A stretch of DNA of 64,000 bases from Actinophytocola xanthii (GTDB taxonomy: Bacteria; Actinomycetota; Actinomycetes; Mycobacteriales; Pseudonocardiaceae): NCBI RefSeq assembly GCF_001921205.1, contig NZ_MSIE01000045.1, forward strand, positions 1-64,000. Direction: 5' to 3'. The position numbers and the translations under genes are program-made. Positions 37,357-46,338 of this stretch are shown here, piece after piece (the stretch's first letter is position 1; each line of letters begins with the position of its first letter). The notes beneath the pieces were generated by a model, which saw only the letters and a list, made by a program, of their open reading frames with translations, was not told the DNA's origin and searched no databases.

Positions 37357-37602
37357 TCAGCCCGACCGAGCTGAAGGCCCATCAGATGGCAGATCGATGC
37401 TGCGCAACTGGGGACGATCAAGAGGTGGTATAGGCGGGTCGGCCTTGCCTCGCGAGATCTCTACCAGTCTGCCGATGCGGACACGCATCTCCGACTTTGC
37501 CGATCGAACCATGACGATCGCGAACCCGAGCAAACTCACGACGAGCGCCACTACGGCGACGGCAGCCCAGGGGCCGACGGTTGCCCATACCGATCCGGTC
37601 AC
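37357..37602 (-). CDS. Small single-TM protein
   Basis: 81 residues. One clear transmembrane helix (about residues 11-32, PWAAVAVVALVVSLLGFAIV) is followed by a short basic cytoplasmic tail (RSAKSEMRVRIGRLVEISRG) with prolines. GTG start at 37602 with an AGGAGAGAGG stretch upstream and a good sigma-70-type promoter at 37659-37688. Function unknown; the tail could bind a partner protein. Confidence 0.6.
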   Translation of the reverse strand: MTGSVWATVGPWAAVAVVALVVSLLGFAIVMVRSAKSEMRVRIGRLVEISRGKADPPIPPLDRPQLRSIDLPSDGPSARSG

Positions 37603-37658
37603 CGCTAGACACCTCTCTCCTTAAATGATCAAGATGAGAGAGGAGAGGAGGTGGATGA

Positions 37659-37688
37659 GATATACCTAGATCGAAAACTTGTTGTCAA
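37659..37688 (-). promoter_or_regulatory. Vegetative promoter for the small TM gene
   Basis: Read on the minus strand: perfect -35 TTGACA (37688-37683), 18-base spacer, -10 TATATC (37664-37659). The predicted start of transcription is about 50 bases before the GTG at 37602. It is one of the best consensus promoters in the window. Confidence 0.7.
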
Positions 37689-37959
37689 GGGATGCTGGGT
37701 CCCATTAAAGGGGGTGGAGACCTTGGGTTCAGGAGTTTTCGCACGTCAGAGCAGCACCCGAACGTGTGTCACCTGAACCATAGTATTGACGTGGCGTGTG
37801 GTGTTGTCGGCTGACGGACTTGGCAGGCATCCGACGCCACCGCCGAACGCCCGCAAGAACTACGCGGGAGCGCGCCTACTACGGCGGGCAATGAGCCCAC
37901 AGCAGTTCCGTCGTCTGAGGAGCTGCGTGCGGGGCCTGTTGTCGGTGCTCGGACCTACC

Positions 37960-38697
37960 ATGCAGAGCAGGACGCGGTACGTCGACGAAGATCTGCATGG
38001 TGCGGAGTTCCGCGAGTGCGACCTGACCGGGGCACGCCTGATCGGCGTGGTCATGCAGGACGCCGTGATCGACGGGCACATCACCAACCTCGTGGTGAAC
38101 GGTGTCGAGGTCACCGAGTACGTCGAGGCAGAGCGTGACCGGCGGCATCCGGTGCGGGTGTTGATCCGCTCCGAGGACCCCGCCGATCTGCGCGAGGCAT
38201 CGCGTCAGCTCCATGCCGGCTGGGCCGCCACCGTCGAGCGGATCCGCCGTACGCCCGGCATCGAGCGCCGCGGCGTGAACGACGAGTGGTCGGCGGCGCA
38301 GACGATGCGCCACCTGGTCTTCGTCCACGACTCGTGGTTCCGCCGTTGCTGCCTCGGCTCGACGGACCTGTTCACGCCGATGGGCATCGGGCCGACCGAC
38401 GAGCCCTACCGTGAAGCACACGGGCTCGACCCCTCACTCGATCCGGCCTTCGACGAGATCGTGCGCGTGCGCGAGGCACAGGCAGCCGAGCTCGAGGCCT
38501 GGCTCGACGAGGTCACCACCGCGCGGCTCGCAACGCCAGCGCCAGTCCCCGACGACGATGTCTGGCCGCCGTACTCCCGGGGCCGCTCGGTGCGGCAGTG
38601 CCTCGCCACGGTGCTCAACGAGACCTTCGAGCACCACCGCTTCTGCGTCCGCGACCTCGACCTGATGGAGGCACAGGACCCCGAGTCCGGCCGCTGA
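37960..38697 (+). CDS. DinB-family protein with N-terminal pentapeptide-repeat segment
   Basis: 245 residues. An N-terminal stretch shows pentapeptide-like repeats (DLHGAEFRECDLTGARLIGV, then VMQDAVIDGHITNLVVNG). The C-terminal four-helix bundle resembles DinB_2 (EWSAAQTMRHLVFVHDSWFR with its His, and VLNETFEHHRFCVRDLDLM with the HxxxH-like pair), a family of probable metal-dependent thiol transferases. This fusion is common in actinobacteria. The ATG at 37960 is chosen because the longer upstream frame reads non-protein-like; the ribosome binding site is weak. Confidence 0.78.
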   Translation: MQSRTRYVDEDLHGAEFRECDLTGARLIGVVMQDAVIDGHITNLVVNGVEVTEYVEAERDRRHPVRVLIRSEDPADLREASRQLHAGWAATVERIRRTPGIERRGVNDEWSAAQTMRHLVFVHDSWFRRCCLGSTDLFTPMGIGPTDEPYREAHGLDPSLDPAFDEIVRVREAQAAELEAWLDEVTTARLATPAPVPDDDVWPPYSRGRSVRQCLATVLNETFEHHRFCVRDLDLMEAQDPESGR

Positions 38698-38703
38698 TCT
38701 GCG

Positions 38704-39156
38704 TCACGGATCTCCTCGCCACGAGGCCTGCCCGCGCTGATGGCCGCCGATCGACGACAACATAGGCGCTGGCCGAGCCAGGACGGCCGCACGCCTGCCC
38801 GCAGCGGCGCGGTAGGCGCCGTGGTGGTCGTGGAACCGGTCCACCACGATCAGGTCTCCTCGGACGCTGCCGTTCACGACCTCGACCTCGCCCTCGACCT
38901 CGTGGCCGGTTCGGGTCGCTTCCGGGTACTCGAGCAGCACCTCGGCGGCGAACTCGCGCCAGTCCGGGACACCGGTGGACTTGGTCAGATCGGCGAGGTG
39001 GACGAGCACCACCTCGAGATTCACCAGCCCTCGTCGAGCGTGCAGTTCGGGCGGCACCCCCGGTTCGAACAGCAGGACCAACCGGCGAAGGTAGTCAGCC
39101 AGCTCCTGCCAGCACTCCGCCGTGCCGCACCCCGGCTCGTCGCGCCCCGAGGGCAA
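38704..39156 (-). CDS. Hypothetical protein with unclear or missing start
   Basis: 150 codons from a TTG. The open frame extends upstream to 39225 (EALFDELDEALPSGRDEPG) without any ATG or GTG. The body looks like real protein (CWQELADYLRRLVLLFEPGV, then REFAAEVLLEYPEATRTGHE). The family is not recognised. It may be a 5'-truncated gene, or the true start may be the poorly positioned TTG or a CTG near 39201. Nothing downstream helps. Confidence 0.45.
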   Translation of the reverse strand: MPSGRDEPGCGTAECWQELADYLRRLVLLFEPGVPPELHARRGLVNLEVVLVHLADLTKSTGVPDWREFAAEVLLEYPEATRTGHEVEGEVEVVNGSVRGDLIVVDRFHDHHGAYRAAAGRRAAVLARPAPMLSSIGGHQRGQASWRGDP

Positions 39157-39249
39157 CGCCTCGTCAAGCTCGTCGAACAGCGCTTCGGTGGTGGCAGCCA
39201 GTACCCGAACCCGGTGCTCCGCATGTCATCCACTGCCAAGGAGACAACA

Positions 39250-39498
39250 ATGCGGTCGATACCTCACCAGAATGAGCCCCGCCTCGACGTGATCGTGTTT
39301 CTGGCGGTGCTGGCCTGCGGCCTGCTGTTGGTGTGCCTCGGCGTGCCGGTCGGGTCCCTGGCCACCGCCTCCATCGCGATGTCCGGGCTGTACGGCTCGT
39401 GGTCTTCCGGGGCGCGGCGGGCGGCGGAGGGCCGCGCCGGTGATCTGGGTCACGGATTTCCCAGCCGCGATGAGTCCGGCGGGGTGCGGCGGTCGTAG
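39250..39498 (+). CDS. Small membrane protein
   Basis: 82 residues. The N-terminus is polar, then two adjacent hydrophobic stretches (LDVIVFLAVLACGLLLVCLG and GSLATASIAMSGLYGSW), and a basic tail. Translation is well supported: AAGGAG lies 6 bases before the ATG. Function unknown. It is followed 30 bases later by the reductase-family gene. Confidence 0.6.
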   Translation: MRSIPHQNEPRLDVIVFLAVLACGLLLVCLGVPVGSLATASIAMSGLYGSWSSGARRAAEGRAGDLGHGFPSRDESGGVRRS

Positions 39499-39528
39499 TG
39501 TCCACATCCATACCGAGGAGGACTTCCG

Positions 39529-40101
39529 ATGCGCAGCGTGACCTATTCGATGGGCGTCTCAGTGGACGGCTACATCGCCGGGCCGGACGGGGACTTCGAC
39601 TGGTCGGCGTCCGACGACGAGCTCTTCCGCTTCGCCACCGACCAGCTCCGTGAGGTCGGCGTGCACTTCATGGGCCGGCGGCTGTACGAGTTGATGCTCT
39701 ACTGGGAGACGGCCGACCAGGACCCGTCGCTCGACGAGGCGCGGCTGGAGTGGGCCGCGCTCTGGAAGGCGCTCCCGAAGGTCGTGTTCTCCACCACGCT
39801 CTCGACCGTGCGGGGCAGCAACACCCGCCTGGCCTCCGGCGGCCTGGCGGAGGAGATCGAGACGTGGCGCGCCGAGCCGGGGGAGGGCAACATCGCGCTC
39901 GGCGGCGCGACCCTCGCCGCCGAGGCGGCCGCCCTCGGCCTGATCGACGAGTACCGGCCCAAGGTCCACCCGGTGCTGGTCGGCGGTGGGACCCCGTTCT
40001 TTCCCCAGCACGAGCGCCGGGTGGACCTCGAGATCGTCGAGACCCGCGCCTTCACCTCCCCCTCGAAGGTGATCTACCTCCGCTACCGCGTCGCCCGCTA
40101 G
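39529..40101 (+). CDS. Dihydrofolate reductase-like (RibD C-terminal) family protein
   Basis: 190 residues. RibD_C fold signatures: YSMGVSVDGYIAGPDGDFDW at the start, VHFMGRRLYELMLYWETA, the NADPH-binding loop GNIALGGATLAAEAAALGLI, and PVLVGGGTPFFPQHERRVDL. This subfamily is annotated as dihydrofolate reductase-like, but its members rarely substitute for FolA; the physiological substrate is unknown. ATG preceded by GAGGAGGA. Confidence 0.85.
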   Translation: MRSVTYSMGVSVDGYIAGPDGDFDWSASDDELFRFATDQLREVGVHFMGRRLYELMLYWETADQDPSLDEARLEWAALWKALPKVVFSTTLSTVRGSNTRLASGGLAEEIETWRAEPGEGNIALGGATLAAEAAALGLIDEYRPKVHPVLVGGGTPFFPQHERRVDLEIVETRAFTSPSKVIYLRYRVAR

Positions 40102-40167
40102 TGGATACGGGCCAGGACGGCGTGCGGCGGCAGAAGGAAGCGCGTCCGGGGTGACAGACTGCGATCT

Positions 40168-40726
40168 GTGAATCCGATCGTTGCGCAGGTGTTGACCATA
40201 GCCGGTGTCCTGCTCGGCGCGGCCGCCACGTTCGTGGTCACCTCGGCCACCGAGCGGACCCGTTGGCAACGGGCGCAGTCCGTCCGGTGGGATGACAAAC
40301 GCCTTGTCGGATATGCGGAGTACGCCAACGCGGTCAAGCACATGGTCCGACTGTGCCGCCGCATCGCCGAGACCAAGGGACTGCTGTCGACAGGTCAACC
40401 CGTCGACATCGACTCCACCTTCGCAGCCCTCGCCGACGCGGAAACCCAACGGGCCGCGCAATGGGAGACCGTCCTGCTCCTCGGCGAACCGACGACTATC
40501 GTCGCCGCACGCGCCTGGAGCGAGCAGGTATGGCGACTGGAGCACATCCTTCGTCAGGATCACCCCGAGGCGTCCTCGTTCATCGACGCCTATCAGGAGA
40601 CCATGCGGCGACGCAACCGAGTTCTACGCCCGTGCCCGCGCAGACCTCGGCATCACCAGCGGCCCGCTACCCGAGCTCACCTGGCAATCCCTTCGGCCCT
40701 CGCTCGACGAGCCCACCCCGTCCTGA
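40168..40726 (+). pseudogene. Frameshifted gene for a single-TM protein with cytoplasmic helical domain
   Basis: A GTG at 40168 opens an N-terminal TM helix (IVAQVLTIAGVLLGAAATFV) and a helical domain (AYQETMRRR reached near 40617). After this the frame runs into non-protein-like sequence. The expected ending is in the next frame: TEFYARARADLGITSGPLPE continuing to a TGA at 40724. A single-base change near 40605-40620 therefore splits the roughly 186-residue protein. Family common in actinobacteria but of unknown function. Sequencing error and true mutation cannot be distinguished here. Confidence 0.7.
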
Positions 40727-40840
40727 CGACCGGTCCAGCGCACCCGGGGACGTCACGGTATGCATGGCAACGTGAACGTTCCCCACCTATGGGCTGCCTC
40801 CGTGGTCTAGAAAAGGCGCCATGAGCCGGAGCCTGGACAG

Positions 40841-42763
40841 ATGACCCCGCCCGAGACCGAGACGGCCACCGCGACCGAGGAACCCGAGACCACCCGGCCG
40901 CCGGCGGCAGCGCGGGTCGCCGTCGTCGCCACCTTTCTGGTCGGGGTCGGCGCGGTCGGCGCCTCCTCGGTCCTCTCGTCGGCCGGGGCCCGGGTTGTCC
41001 TGTCGCTCGCGGTGATCGCCGTGGGGTGGGGTATCGCGCGGCGGGCCGAGGAGTCACCGGTGGGGGAGCGGGTGGTCCGGGCCACCGGCACCTCGCTCGC
41101 CGTGCTCGGTGCCTACCTGTTCGGGCTCGCGCTGGTCACCGCGTCCGTGGGCAGCGGGCCGGCCGCCGTCGCGCCCTCGCCGACGATGGTCGTCCTGCTC
41201 GTCTACGGGTTCCCGACGCTGGCGCTGCTCCTGGCCACCGCCACCGGCATGCGGGCCTGGGCTTCCGGCGCCGGCGCGATCCTGCCGATGCTCGCCGTGC
41301 TCCTGCTCGCCGCGTCCGGTGCCTCCGCCGGGCTCGTGGCGGTCCTCATGCTCGGCGTCGCGGTGGTACTGCTCTGGCCGGCGGTGCGAACCCCGGCCCA
41401 CTCGGTCCCGGGCAACCTCGCCGGGGCCGCCGCCGCGATGGCGGCCTCGTTCGCCTTCGGGGCGGGCAGCTCGCCGTTCGGGTCACTCGGCACCACCCAG
41501 CTCGGCGCCGCGGAGACCGAGGACACGGGCGGCGCGCTGAGCGGCGGACCCCAGGCCGCGGTCGTCGCCGGGGCGCTGCTCGTGGCGGTGGTCCTGCTGG
41601 TCGCCGCCGTCCTCCGGCGGGACCTCGCGACCGGCGTGCTCGCCGGCTCGCTGTTCGCCACGCCGCCACTGGCGCTGGTCGCCGACCCGGTCGTCGCCGA
41701 CTGGCCGCTCGCGGTGCGGATCGTCCTGGTCGCGGTGCCGCTGGTCGTGGCGCTTGCCGCCGCGATCGCGACGCGGACGCCTCCACTCCGGACAGCCTCG
41801 GCGCGGGCATGGTGTGCGGTGGTGGTGGCGGGGGCCGCGGTGGCGCTGCTCACGCTGGGACTGCCGGTGCTCGGCTGGGCGCCCGTTGCGCAGGGTGCGG
41901 TTTCGCTGGTGGTGCTCGTCGGGGTGGTGGCCCTGGCGTACTGGTTACCCGGCCTCCCGGGAGCGGCGGCCGCCGTCGTGGCGTTGCTCGGCCTGGCCTG
42001 GGCCTCGCCGTGGTTCCCGCTGCTCGGCGGCGGGCTCGGCATGGACACGGGCACCCGCCCGCTCATCGGGGCGCTCGATGTCGGCGCCGCGGCGGTCGTG
42101 GTCTGGCTGCTGCTCCGCCGGCATCCCCGCGTCGGCGTCTTCGCCGCGTCGGCGTACTCCCTGGCCGCCTCCCTCGCGGCGTTCTTCGGCCTGCTGCTGT
42201 TCGACCCCGGCTACTTCGGCGGAACGACGGGGCCGTTCCCCGGCGAGTGGGCGCCGGTGCTGGTCGTCGGGCTGCCGCTGCTGCTGCTCGTGCTTCCCGC
42301 GGCGGCGCTCGCGTTCGGACGGTGGGCGGCGACCGCCCAGGCGGTCGGTGCGGTCGCGCTGGCCGCCGCCGGGTTCGTGCCGCTGAAGGTGATGGCCGCC
42401 GGGATCGGCGGGAGCGGCGTCGACGGCTACGGCGCACGCCTCGCACTGCAGCCGCTGACCCCGACCGACTGGCTGATGACCTCCAGCACGCTGTCGGAGG
42501 TCAGCGGGACCGCGGCCGTCGCGCTGCTGCTGGTGGTCCTGGCCGCCCTGGTACTGGCCGCGTCCCTGGCCGGACGCCCGTCGGCGCCGCTCGCCGCCGC
42601 GATCGCACTGGTGCTGCTCGCGACCGTGCAGGCCGCGTTGCTCACCGCGCTCGCCGAGTGGTCGGCGGACGAGGCCGAGACGCTCGGCTGGGTGCTCGGC
42701 GCCGCCGCGCTGGTGGCCGGCGCGGTGGCCTGGCTGTCGGTGCGGGTGGCGGAGCGCCGCTGA
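40841..42763 (+). CDS. Large polytopic integral membrane protein of unknown function
   Basis: 640 residues, dominated by roughly 15-18 hydrophobic segments rich in Ala, Val, Leu and Gly (for example AVLGAYLFGLALVTASVGSG and TAAVALLLVVLAALVLAASL). The N-terminus is an acidic, Thr/Pro-rich soluble tail. No transporter motif or conserved charged cluster is recognisable. It ends 16 bases from the convergent TetR gene. I do not recognise the family. Confidence 0.7.
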   Translation: MTPPETETATATEEPETTRPPAAARVAVVATFLVGVGAVGASSVLSSAGARVVLSLAVIAVGWGIARRAEESPVGERVVRATGTSLAVLGAYLFGLALVTASVGSGPAAVAPSPTMVVLLVYGFPTLALLLATATGMRAWASGAGAILPMLAVLLLAASGASAGLVAVLMLGVAVVLLWPAVRTPAHSVPGNLAGAAAAMAASFAFGAGSSPFGSLGTTQLGAAETEDTGGALSGGPQAAVVAGALLVAVVLLVAAVLRRDLATGVLAGSLFATPPLALVADPVVADWPLAVRIVLVAVPLVVALAAAIATRTPPLRTASARAWCAVVVAGAAVALLTLGLPVLGWAPVAQGAVSLVVLVGVVALAYWLPGLPGAAAAVVALLGLAWASPWFPLLGGGLGMDTGTRPLIGALDVGAAAVVVWLLLRRHPRVGVFAASAYSLAASLAAFFGLLLFDPGYFGGTTGPFPGEWAPVLVVGLPLLLLVLPAAALAFGRWAATAQAVGAVALAAAGFVPLKVMAAGIGGSGVDGYGARLALQPLTPTDWLMTSSTLSEVSGTAAVALLLVVLAALVLAASLAGRPSAPLAAAIALVLLATVQAALLTALAEWSADEAETLGWVLGAAALVAGAVAWLSVRVAERR

Positions 42764-42779
42764 CTAGGGCGGACGTGCC

Positions 42780-43421
42780 CTACACCGTCGTCCCGGACTC
42801 GAGCCGGAGCAGGGCCTCGTCGATCAGCGGGACGATGTCCAGGTTCGGGTTCTTGACCCAGTCCAGCGCGACGACGAGCAGCACCCCGACGATGGCGCCG
42901 ACGGTCTGCCGGACCGCCGGGTCGGTCGGCTCCCGGCCGAGGCGGCGCGCGCTCAGCTCGGTCATCGTGTCGATGCCGCGGGTGATGTTGGGCAGCGACG
43001 CCGCCCACAGCTCGGGTACCGACAGGGCGAGCAGGCCGCGTCCGCGCTCGGCGTCGACCTCGCTGTCGGAGAGCCTCGCGAAGGACTCCATCATCGCGTT
43101 GCGCCAGGCTCCCAGCAGGCTCAGCTCGGCCGGCTGGGCCTCGAACGCGGCGAAGACCACCGGGTCGACGAGGTCGGTGGTGACCAGGTCCTCCTTGGTG
43201 GGGAAGTACCGGAACACCGTGCTCGGCGAGACCTCGGCTGCCTCCGCCACCTGCTCGACGGTCGTCGCGGCGAAGCCCTGCGCCCGGAACAGGCGGATGG
43301 CGTGCTGCTGGATCGCGGCCTTGGTCCTCGCCTTCTTCCGCTCACGCAACCCGCCCGGGGCCCCGCCTCCGGCGATGGCCTCAGCGATGGCCTCAGCGTT
43401 GGGTCGGGACGCCGAGCTCAT
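42780..43421 (-). CDS. TetR-family repressor of the adjacent MFS exporter
   Basis: 213 residues. HTH region about 27-75 (RTKAAIQQHAIRLFRAQGFA, then VEQVAEAAEVSPSTVFRYFP). The ligand domain ends in a helix likely used for dimerisation. Its ATG lies 29 bases inside the end of the MFS gene, so the two are cotranscribed. The 11-bp inverted repeat upstream of the MFS gene is its probable operator, giving autoregulation with drug- or metabolite-induced export. Confidence 0.88.
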   Translation of the reverse strand: MSSASRPNAEAIAEAIAGGGAPGGLRERKKARTKAAIQQHAIRLFRAQGFAATTVEQVAEAAEVSPSTVFRYFPTKEDLVTTDLVDPVVFAAFEAQPAELSLLGAWRNAMMESFARLSDSEVDAERGRGLLALSVPELWAASLPNITRGIDTMTELSARRLGREPTDPAVRQTVGAIVGVLLVVALDWVKNPNLDIVPLIDEALLRLESGTTV

Positions 43422-44955
43422 GGTCCGATTCTGCTTTCCGGGCTGCCGCGGCGGCGAGCCGGGGGGCGCGCGCCGGCAGGAAGGCCAAGGTCAGCACGGC
43501 CCCCAGGACGGCCAGCCCGGCCGCGACCCAGAGCATCTGGCCGAACCCGTCCACGAACGCCGTGCGCACGTCCAGCAGCAGCTCGGGCGACCCCAGCCGC
43601 CCGGCGGCCGCGACGCCGGCGTGCACGCTCTCCCGCACGGCCGCGGCCACCCGGTCCGGTAAGCCGGACAGGTCCAGCCCGGAGGTGTAGCCGGAGTTCA
43701 GCACGCTGCCGAGAACCGCCGCGGACAGCGGGGCACCGAGCTTCTGCACGGCCTGGATGACCGCCGAGGCGACGCCCGAGCGCTCGGTGTCGACCGTTGC
43801 CAGGGCGGCGGCGGTAGCGGTGGCCAGCGCGAGGCCGGCGCCGAATCCGCCGATCGCGGTCCAGGTGGCGGCGAGGCCGTACCCTGTCGCGGCCGTGGTG
43901 CCGGTGGCCAGCACGAGCGCGGCGCCCAGCACCACGAAGCCGGCCGCCACCGTGATCTTGGCTCCGAGCTTGTCGACGAGCTTGTCGGCCAGCCCCGCAC
44001 CGAGGATCATCCCGCCGAGCAGCGGGAGCAGCCGGATCCCGCTGCCCATCGGGTCGGCGCCGAGCACGGCCTGGAAGTACTGCGGGGTCGCGAACATGAG
44101 CCCGAAGAACGCGAAGAGCCCGAGGGCCGTGAGGATCGTCCCCCAGGTGAACCGGGCCGAGGAGAACAGCGAGAGGTCGACGAGTGCGCGGCCGGGGGAG
44201 CGCCGGTCCAGGGCCCGCTCCCAGAGCGCGAAGGCCCCCAGGAGCACGAGGCCGACGAGCATCCCGCCCACCGCCCCGGCCGACCCCCAACCGTCCTGAC
44301 CGGCCCGGACCAGCCCGAAGGTGAGCACGGCGAGGCCGGCACTGGAGGTGAGCACGCCGACCGGGTCGAGCGCGGGCGGGACCTCGCTACGCGACTCCGG
44401 CAGCAGTACGGCCACCGCGACCAGCGCGAGCGCGATCACTGGCAGGTTCATCAGGAAGACCCAGCCCCACCAGAAGTTCGACAGCATCCAGCCGCCGACG
44501 ATCGGCCCGAGCGGAAGCGCGATGAAGTTGGCCGCCGACCACACGCCGACCGCCCGTGGTCGCTCCTCCGGGGTGAACATCACCGCGAGCGCGGACAACA
44601 CGAGCGGCAGCACCATCGCGGCGCCGAGCCCGAGCACGGCCTGCGCCGCGATGAACATCTCCGGCGTGGTCGAGAGCGCCGCCAGGACCGAACCGCCCGC
44701 GTACACCACGAGCGCGACGAGCAGCATCCGCTTGCGCCCGAACCGGTCGCCGAGCAGCCCGCCGGGCAGCACCCCCGCCGCGAGCACCAGCGTGTAGGCG
44801 GAGACGAACCACTGCAGCTCCGAGGCGGACGCGTGCAGCGCCGGCGCCAACGTAGACAGTGCCACCGTGAGGATCGTGACCGGCAGCGCCACCGCGATCA
44901 CCACCACGCTCAACGCCCCGAGCGCCCACCACCGCCGAGCCCCGACCCCATCCAT
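43393..44955 (-). CDS. MFS multidrug exporter, DHA2 (14-TM) family
   Basis: 520 residues. MFS motif A GGLLGDRFGRKRMLLVALVV is present near TM2-3; motif C-like VLGLGAAMVLPLVLSALAV; typical DHA2 N-terminus (VVVIAVALPVTILTVALSTL). It probably exports a hydrophobic drug or metabolite by proton antiport. The ATG at 44955 is placed 6 bases after GGAGGGG. Overlaps the downstream TetR gene by 29 bases and is controlled from the palindromic operator at 44985-45016. Confidence 0.9.
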   Translation of the reverse strand: MDGVGARRWWALGALSVVVIAVALPVTILTVALSTLAPALHASASELQWFVSAYTLVLAAGVLPGGLLGDRFGRKRMLLVALVVYAGGSVLAALSTTPEMFIAAQAVLGLGAAMVLPLVLSALAVMFTPEERPRAVGVWSAANFIALPLGPIVGGWMLSNFWWGWVFLMNLPVIALALVAVAVLLPESRSEVPPALDPVGVLTSSAGLAVLTFGLVRAGQDGWGSAGAVGGMLVGLVLLGAFALWERALDRRSPGRALVDLSLFSSARFTWGTILTALGLFAFFGLMFATPQYFQAVLGADPMGSGIRLLPLLGGMILGAGLADKLVDKLGAKITVAAGFVVLGAALVLATGTTAATGYGLAATWTAIGGFGAGLALATATAAALATVDTERSGVASAVIQAVQKLGAPLSAAVLGSVLNSGYTSGLDLSGLPDRVAAAVRESVHAGVAAAGRLGSPELLLDVRTAFVDGFGQMLWVAAGLAVLGAVLTLAFLPARAPRLAAAAARKAESDHELGVPTQR

Positions 44956-44984
44956 GACCCCTCCAGTTGTCACGTGAAAGCTAA

Positions 44985-45016
44985 CTCTGAACTGAAAGTA
45001 CACTGTCAGTTCAGAG
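44985..45016 (-). promoter_or_regulatory. TetR operator of the MFS exporter operon
   Basis: A perfect 11-bp inverted repeat, CTCTGAACTGA (44985-44995) and TCAGTTCAGAG (45006-45016), 10 bases apart, lies 29 bases upstream of the MFS start. A -35-like CTGACA on the minus strand falls within it. Spacing and symmetry fit a TetR dimer-pair site. Confidence 0.85.
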
Positions 45017-45062
45017 CTGGCTACCACTTTCCGCGCGGCGGGAGCGCGGCTGGAGGTGCGGG

Positions 45063-45302
45063 CTACTCCGCGCGGTGGCGGCGACCGCGGGTGGGGCGGG
45101 CGGCGTCGGGTGACGGCGGCGCGGAGGACGGGGTGGCCGCCGGTGCGGGGGCGGTCGTGGCCGAGGCCCCGGTGCTCGGCGAGGGGCCCGGGATGGGGCG
45201 CTCGGTGGGGGGCGGGCTCGGGGTGGCGGGGTCGCTTCGGCCGGCCATCTCGCGCAGCAGCTCGTCGAAGATGGGTGTCGCCGACACGTCGTCCGGGGTC
45301 AT
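45063..45302 (-). CDS. Small hypothetical protein with proline/serine-rich tail
   Basis: 79 residues. A short conserved-looking N-terminal segment (DDVSATPIFDELLREMAGRS) is followed by a disordered Pro/Ser/Ala tail ending in basic residues (RPTRGRRHRAE). The ATG follows AGGAG by 8 bases. No family recognised. It lies upstream of, and in the same direction as, the MFS operon, but a separate operator lies between them. Confidence 0.6.
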   Translation of the reverse strand: MTPDDVSATPIFDELLREMAGRSDPATPSPPPTERPIPGPSPSTGASATTAPAPAATPSSAPPSPDAARPTRGRRHRAE

Positions 45303-45474
45303 GCGAGCTCCTAGGGGCCTGTGGAACGGACGGTGACGCCCGCACCGACACAGCGTGCCAAAGCGATCCGCCCACGATCGGGCTAACTCCTCGCCGCCCT
45401 CGTGGCCACGGCGCGTACGCGAGCTTCGACCGGTGGAGTGGCCGCGGGGCCACCGCCTAGGTGAGGATGAACCC

Positions 45475-46308
45475 ATGACTGCGACGCTGGACGATCTTGT
45501 CAGCCTCCGGGTGGCCACTGTGGACGGGGTCGCCGAGGTGACCCTCGTCGGCCCGGGCAAGGGCAACGCCATGGGGCCGGACTTCTGGCGAGAGCTCCCC
45601 CTGGTCTTCGGCGCGCTCGACGCCGACCCCGAGGTTCGCGCGGTCATCCTGACCGGCGCCGGCCCGAACTTCTCCTACGGCCTCGACCTCCCGGCGATGA
45701 TGTCCACCTGGGCACCCCTGCTCGCCGACCGCGCGCTCGCCGGACCCCGCTCGGCCTTCCTCGACGAGATCCGCGCCCTGCAGGCGGCGGTCACCTCCGT
45801 AGCCGTCTGCCGCAAGCCGGTCGTCGCCGCCGTCGCGGGGTGGTGCATCGGCGGCGGGGTCGACCTGATCGCCGCCGCCGACGTGCGGCTGGCCAGCGCC
45901 GACGCCCGGTTCAGCGTGCGCGAGGTGAAGGTGGCGATCGTGGCCGACCTCGGCAGCCTCCAGCGGCTCGCCGGGATCGTCGGCGAGGGGCACCTGCGCG
46001 AGCTCGCCTTCACCGGCAAGGACATCGACGCGAGCCGGGCGGAGCGGATCGGGCTGGTGAACGACGTCCACCCCGACCGGGACGCGGTGCTCGCCGCCGC
46101 GCGCGAGCTGGCGGGCGAGGTCGCCGCGAACCCCCCGCTGGTCGTGCAGGGCGTCAAGGACGTGCTCGGCCAACGGCGCGAGCAGCAGGTGGCCGACGGT
46201 TTGCGGTACGTGTCGGCGTGGAACGCGGCGTTCCTGCCCAGCGAGGACCTCGGCGAGGCGACCAGCGCGTTCCTCGAGCGGCGGGCCCCGCGGTTCCGGG
46301 GTGAGTGA
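45475..46308 (+). CDS. Crotonase-family dienoyl-CoA isomerase-like enzyme
   Basis: 277 residues. Enoyl-CoA hydratase/isomerase fold with the oxyanion loop in GWCIGGGVDLIAAADVRLAS. Three acidic residues match those of delta(3,5)-delta(2,4)-dienoyl-CoA isomerase: Asp of GGGVDL, Glu of VREVKV and Asp of VADLGSLQRL. That enzyme moves double bonds so that odd-position unsaturated fatty acids can be oxidised. The ATG at 45475 has GAGGA 8 bases upstream. It probably forms an operon with the acyl-CoA synthetase starting 30 bases later. Confidence 0.85.
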   Translation: MTATLDDLVSLRVATVDGVAEVTLVGPGKGNAMGPDFWRELPLVFGALDADPEVRAVILTGAGPNFSYGLDLPAMMSTWAPLLADRALAGPRSAFLDEIRALQAAVTSVAVCRKPVVAAVAGWCIGGGVDLIAAADVRLASADARFSVREVKVAIVADLGSLQRLAGIVGEGHLRELAFTGKDIDASRAERIGLVNDVHPDRDAVLAAARELAGEVAANPPLVVQGVKDVLGQRREQQVADGLRYVSAWNAAFLPSEDLGEATSAFLERRAPRFRGE

Positions 46309-46338
46309 GATGGCCAGCAGAGACAGGAGGCGACACGC

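Noticed and set aside
41026-43662. 878-codon + frame overlapping the membrane protein and TetR genes
   Set aside because: Arg/Gly/Ala-rich shadow; the membrane protein and TetR are recognisable in other frames.
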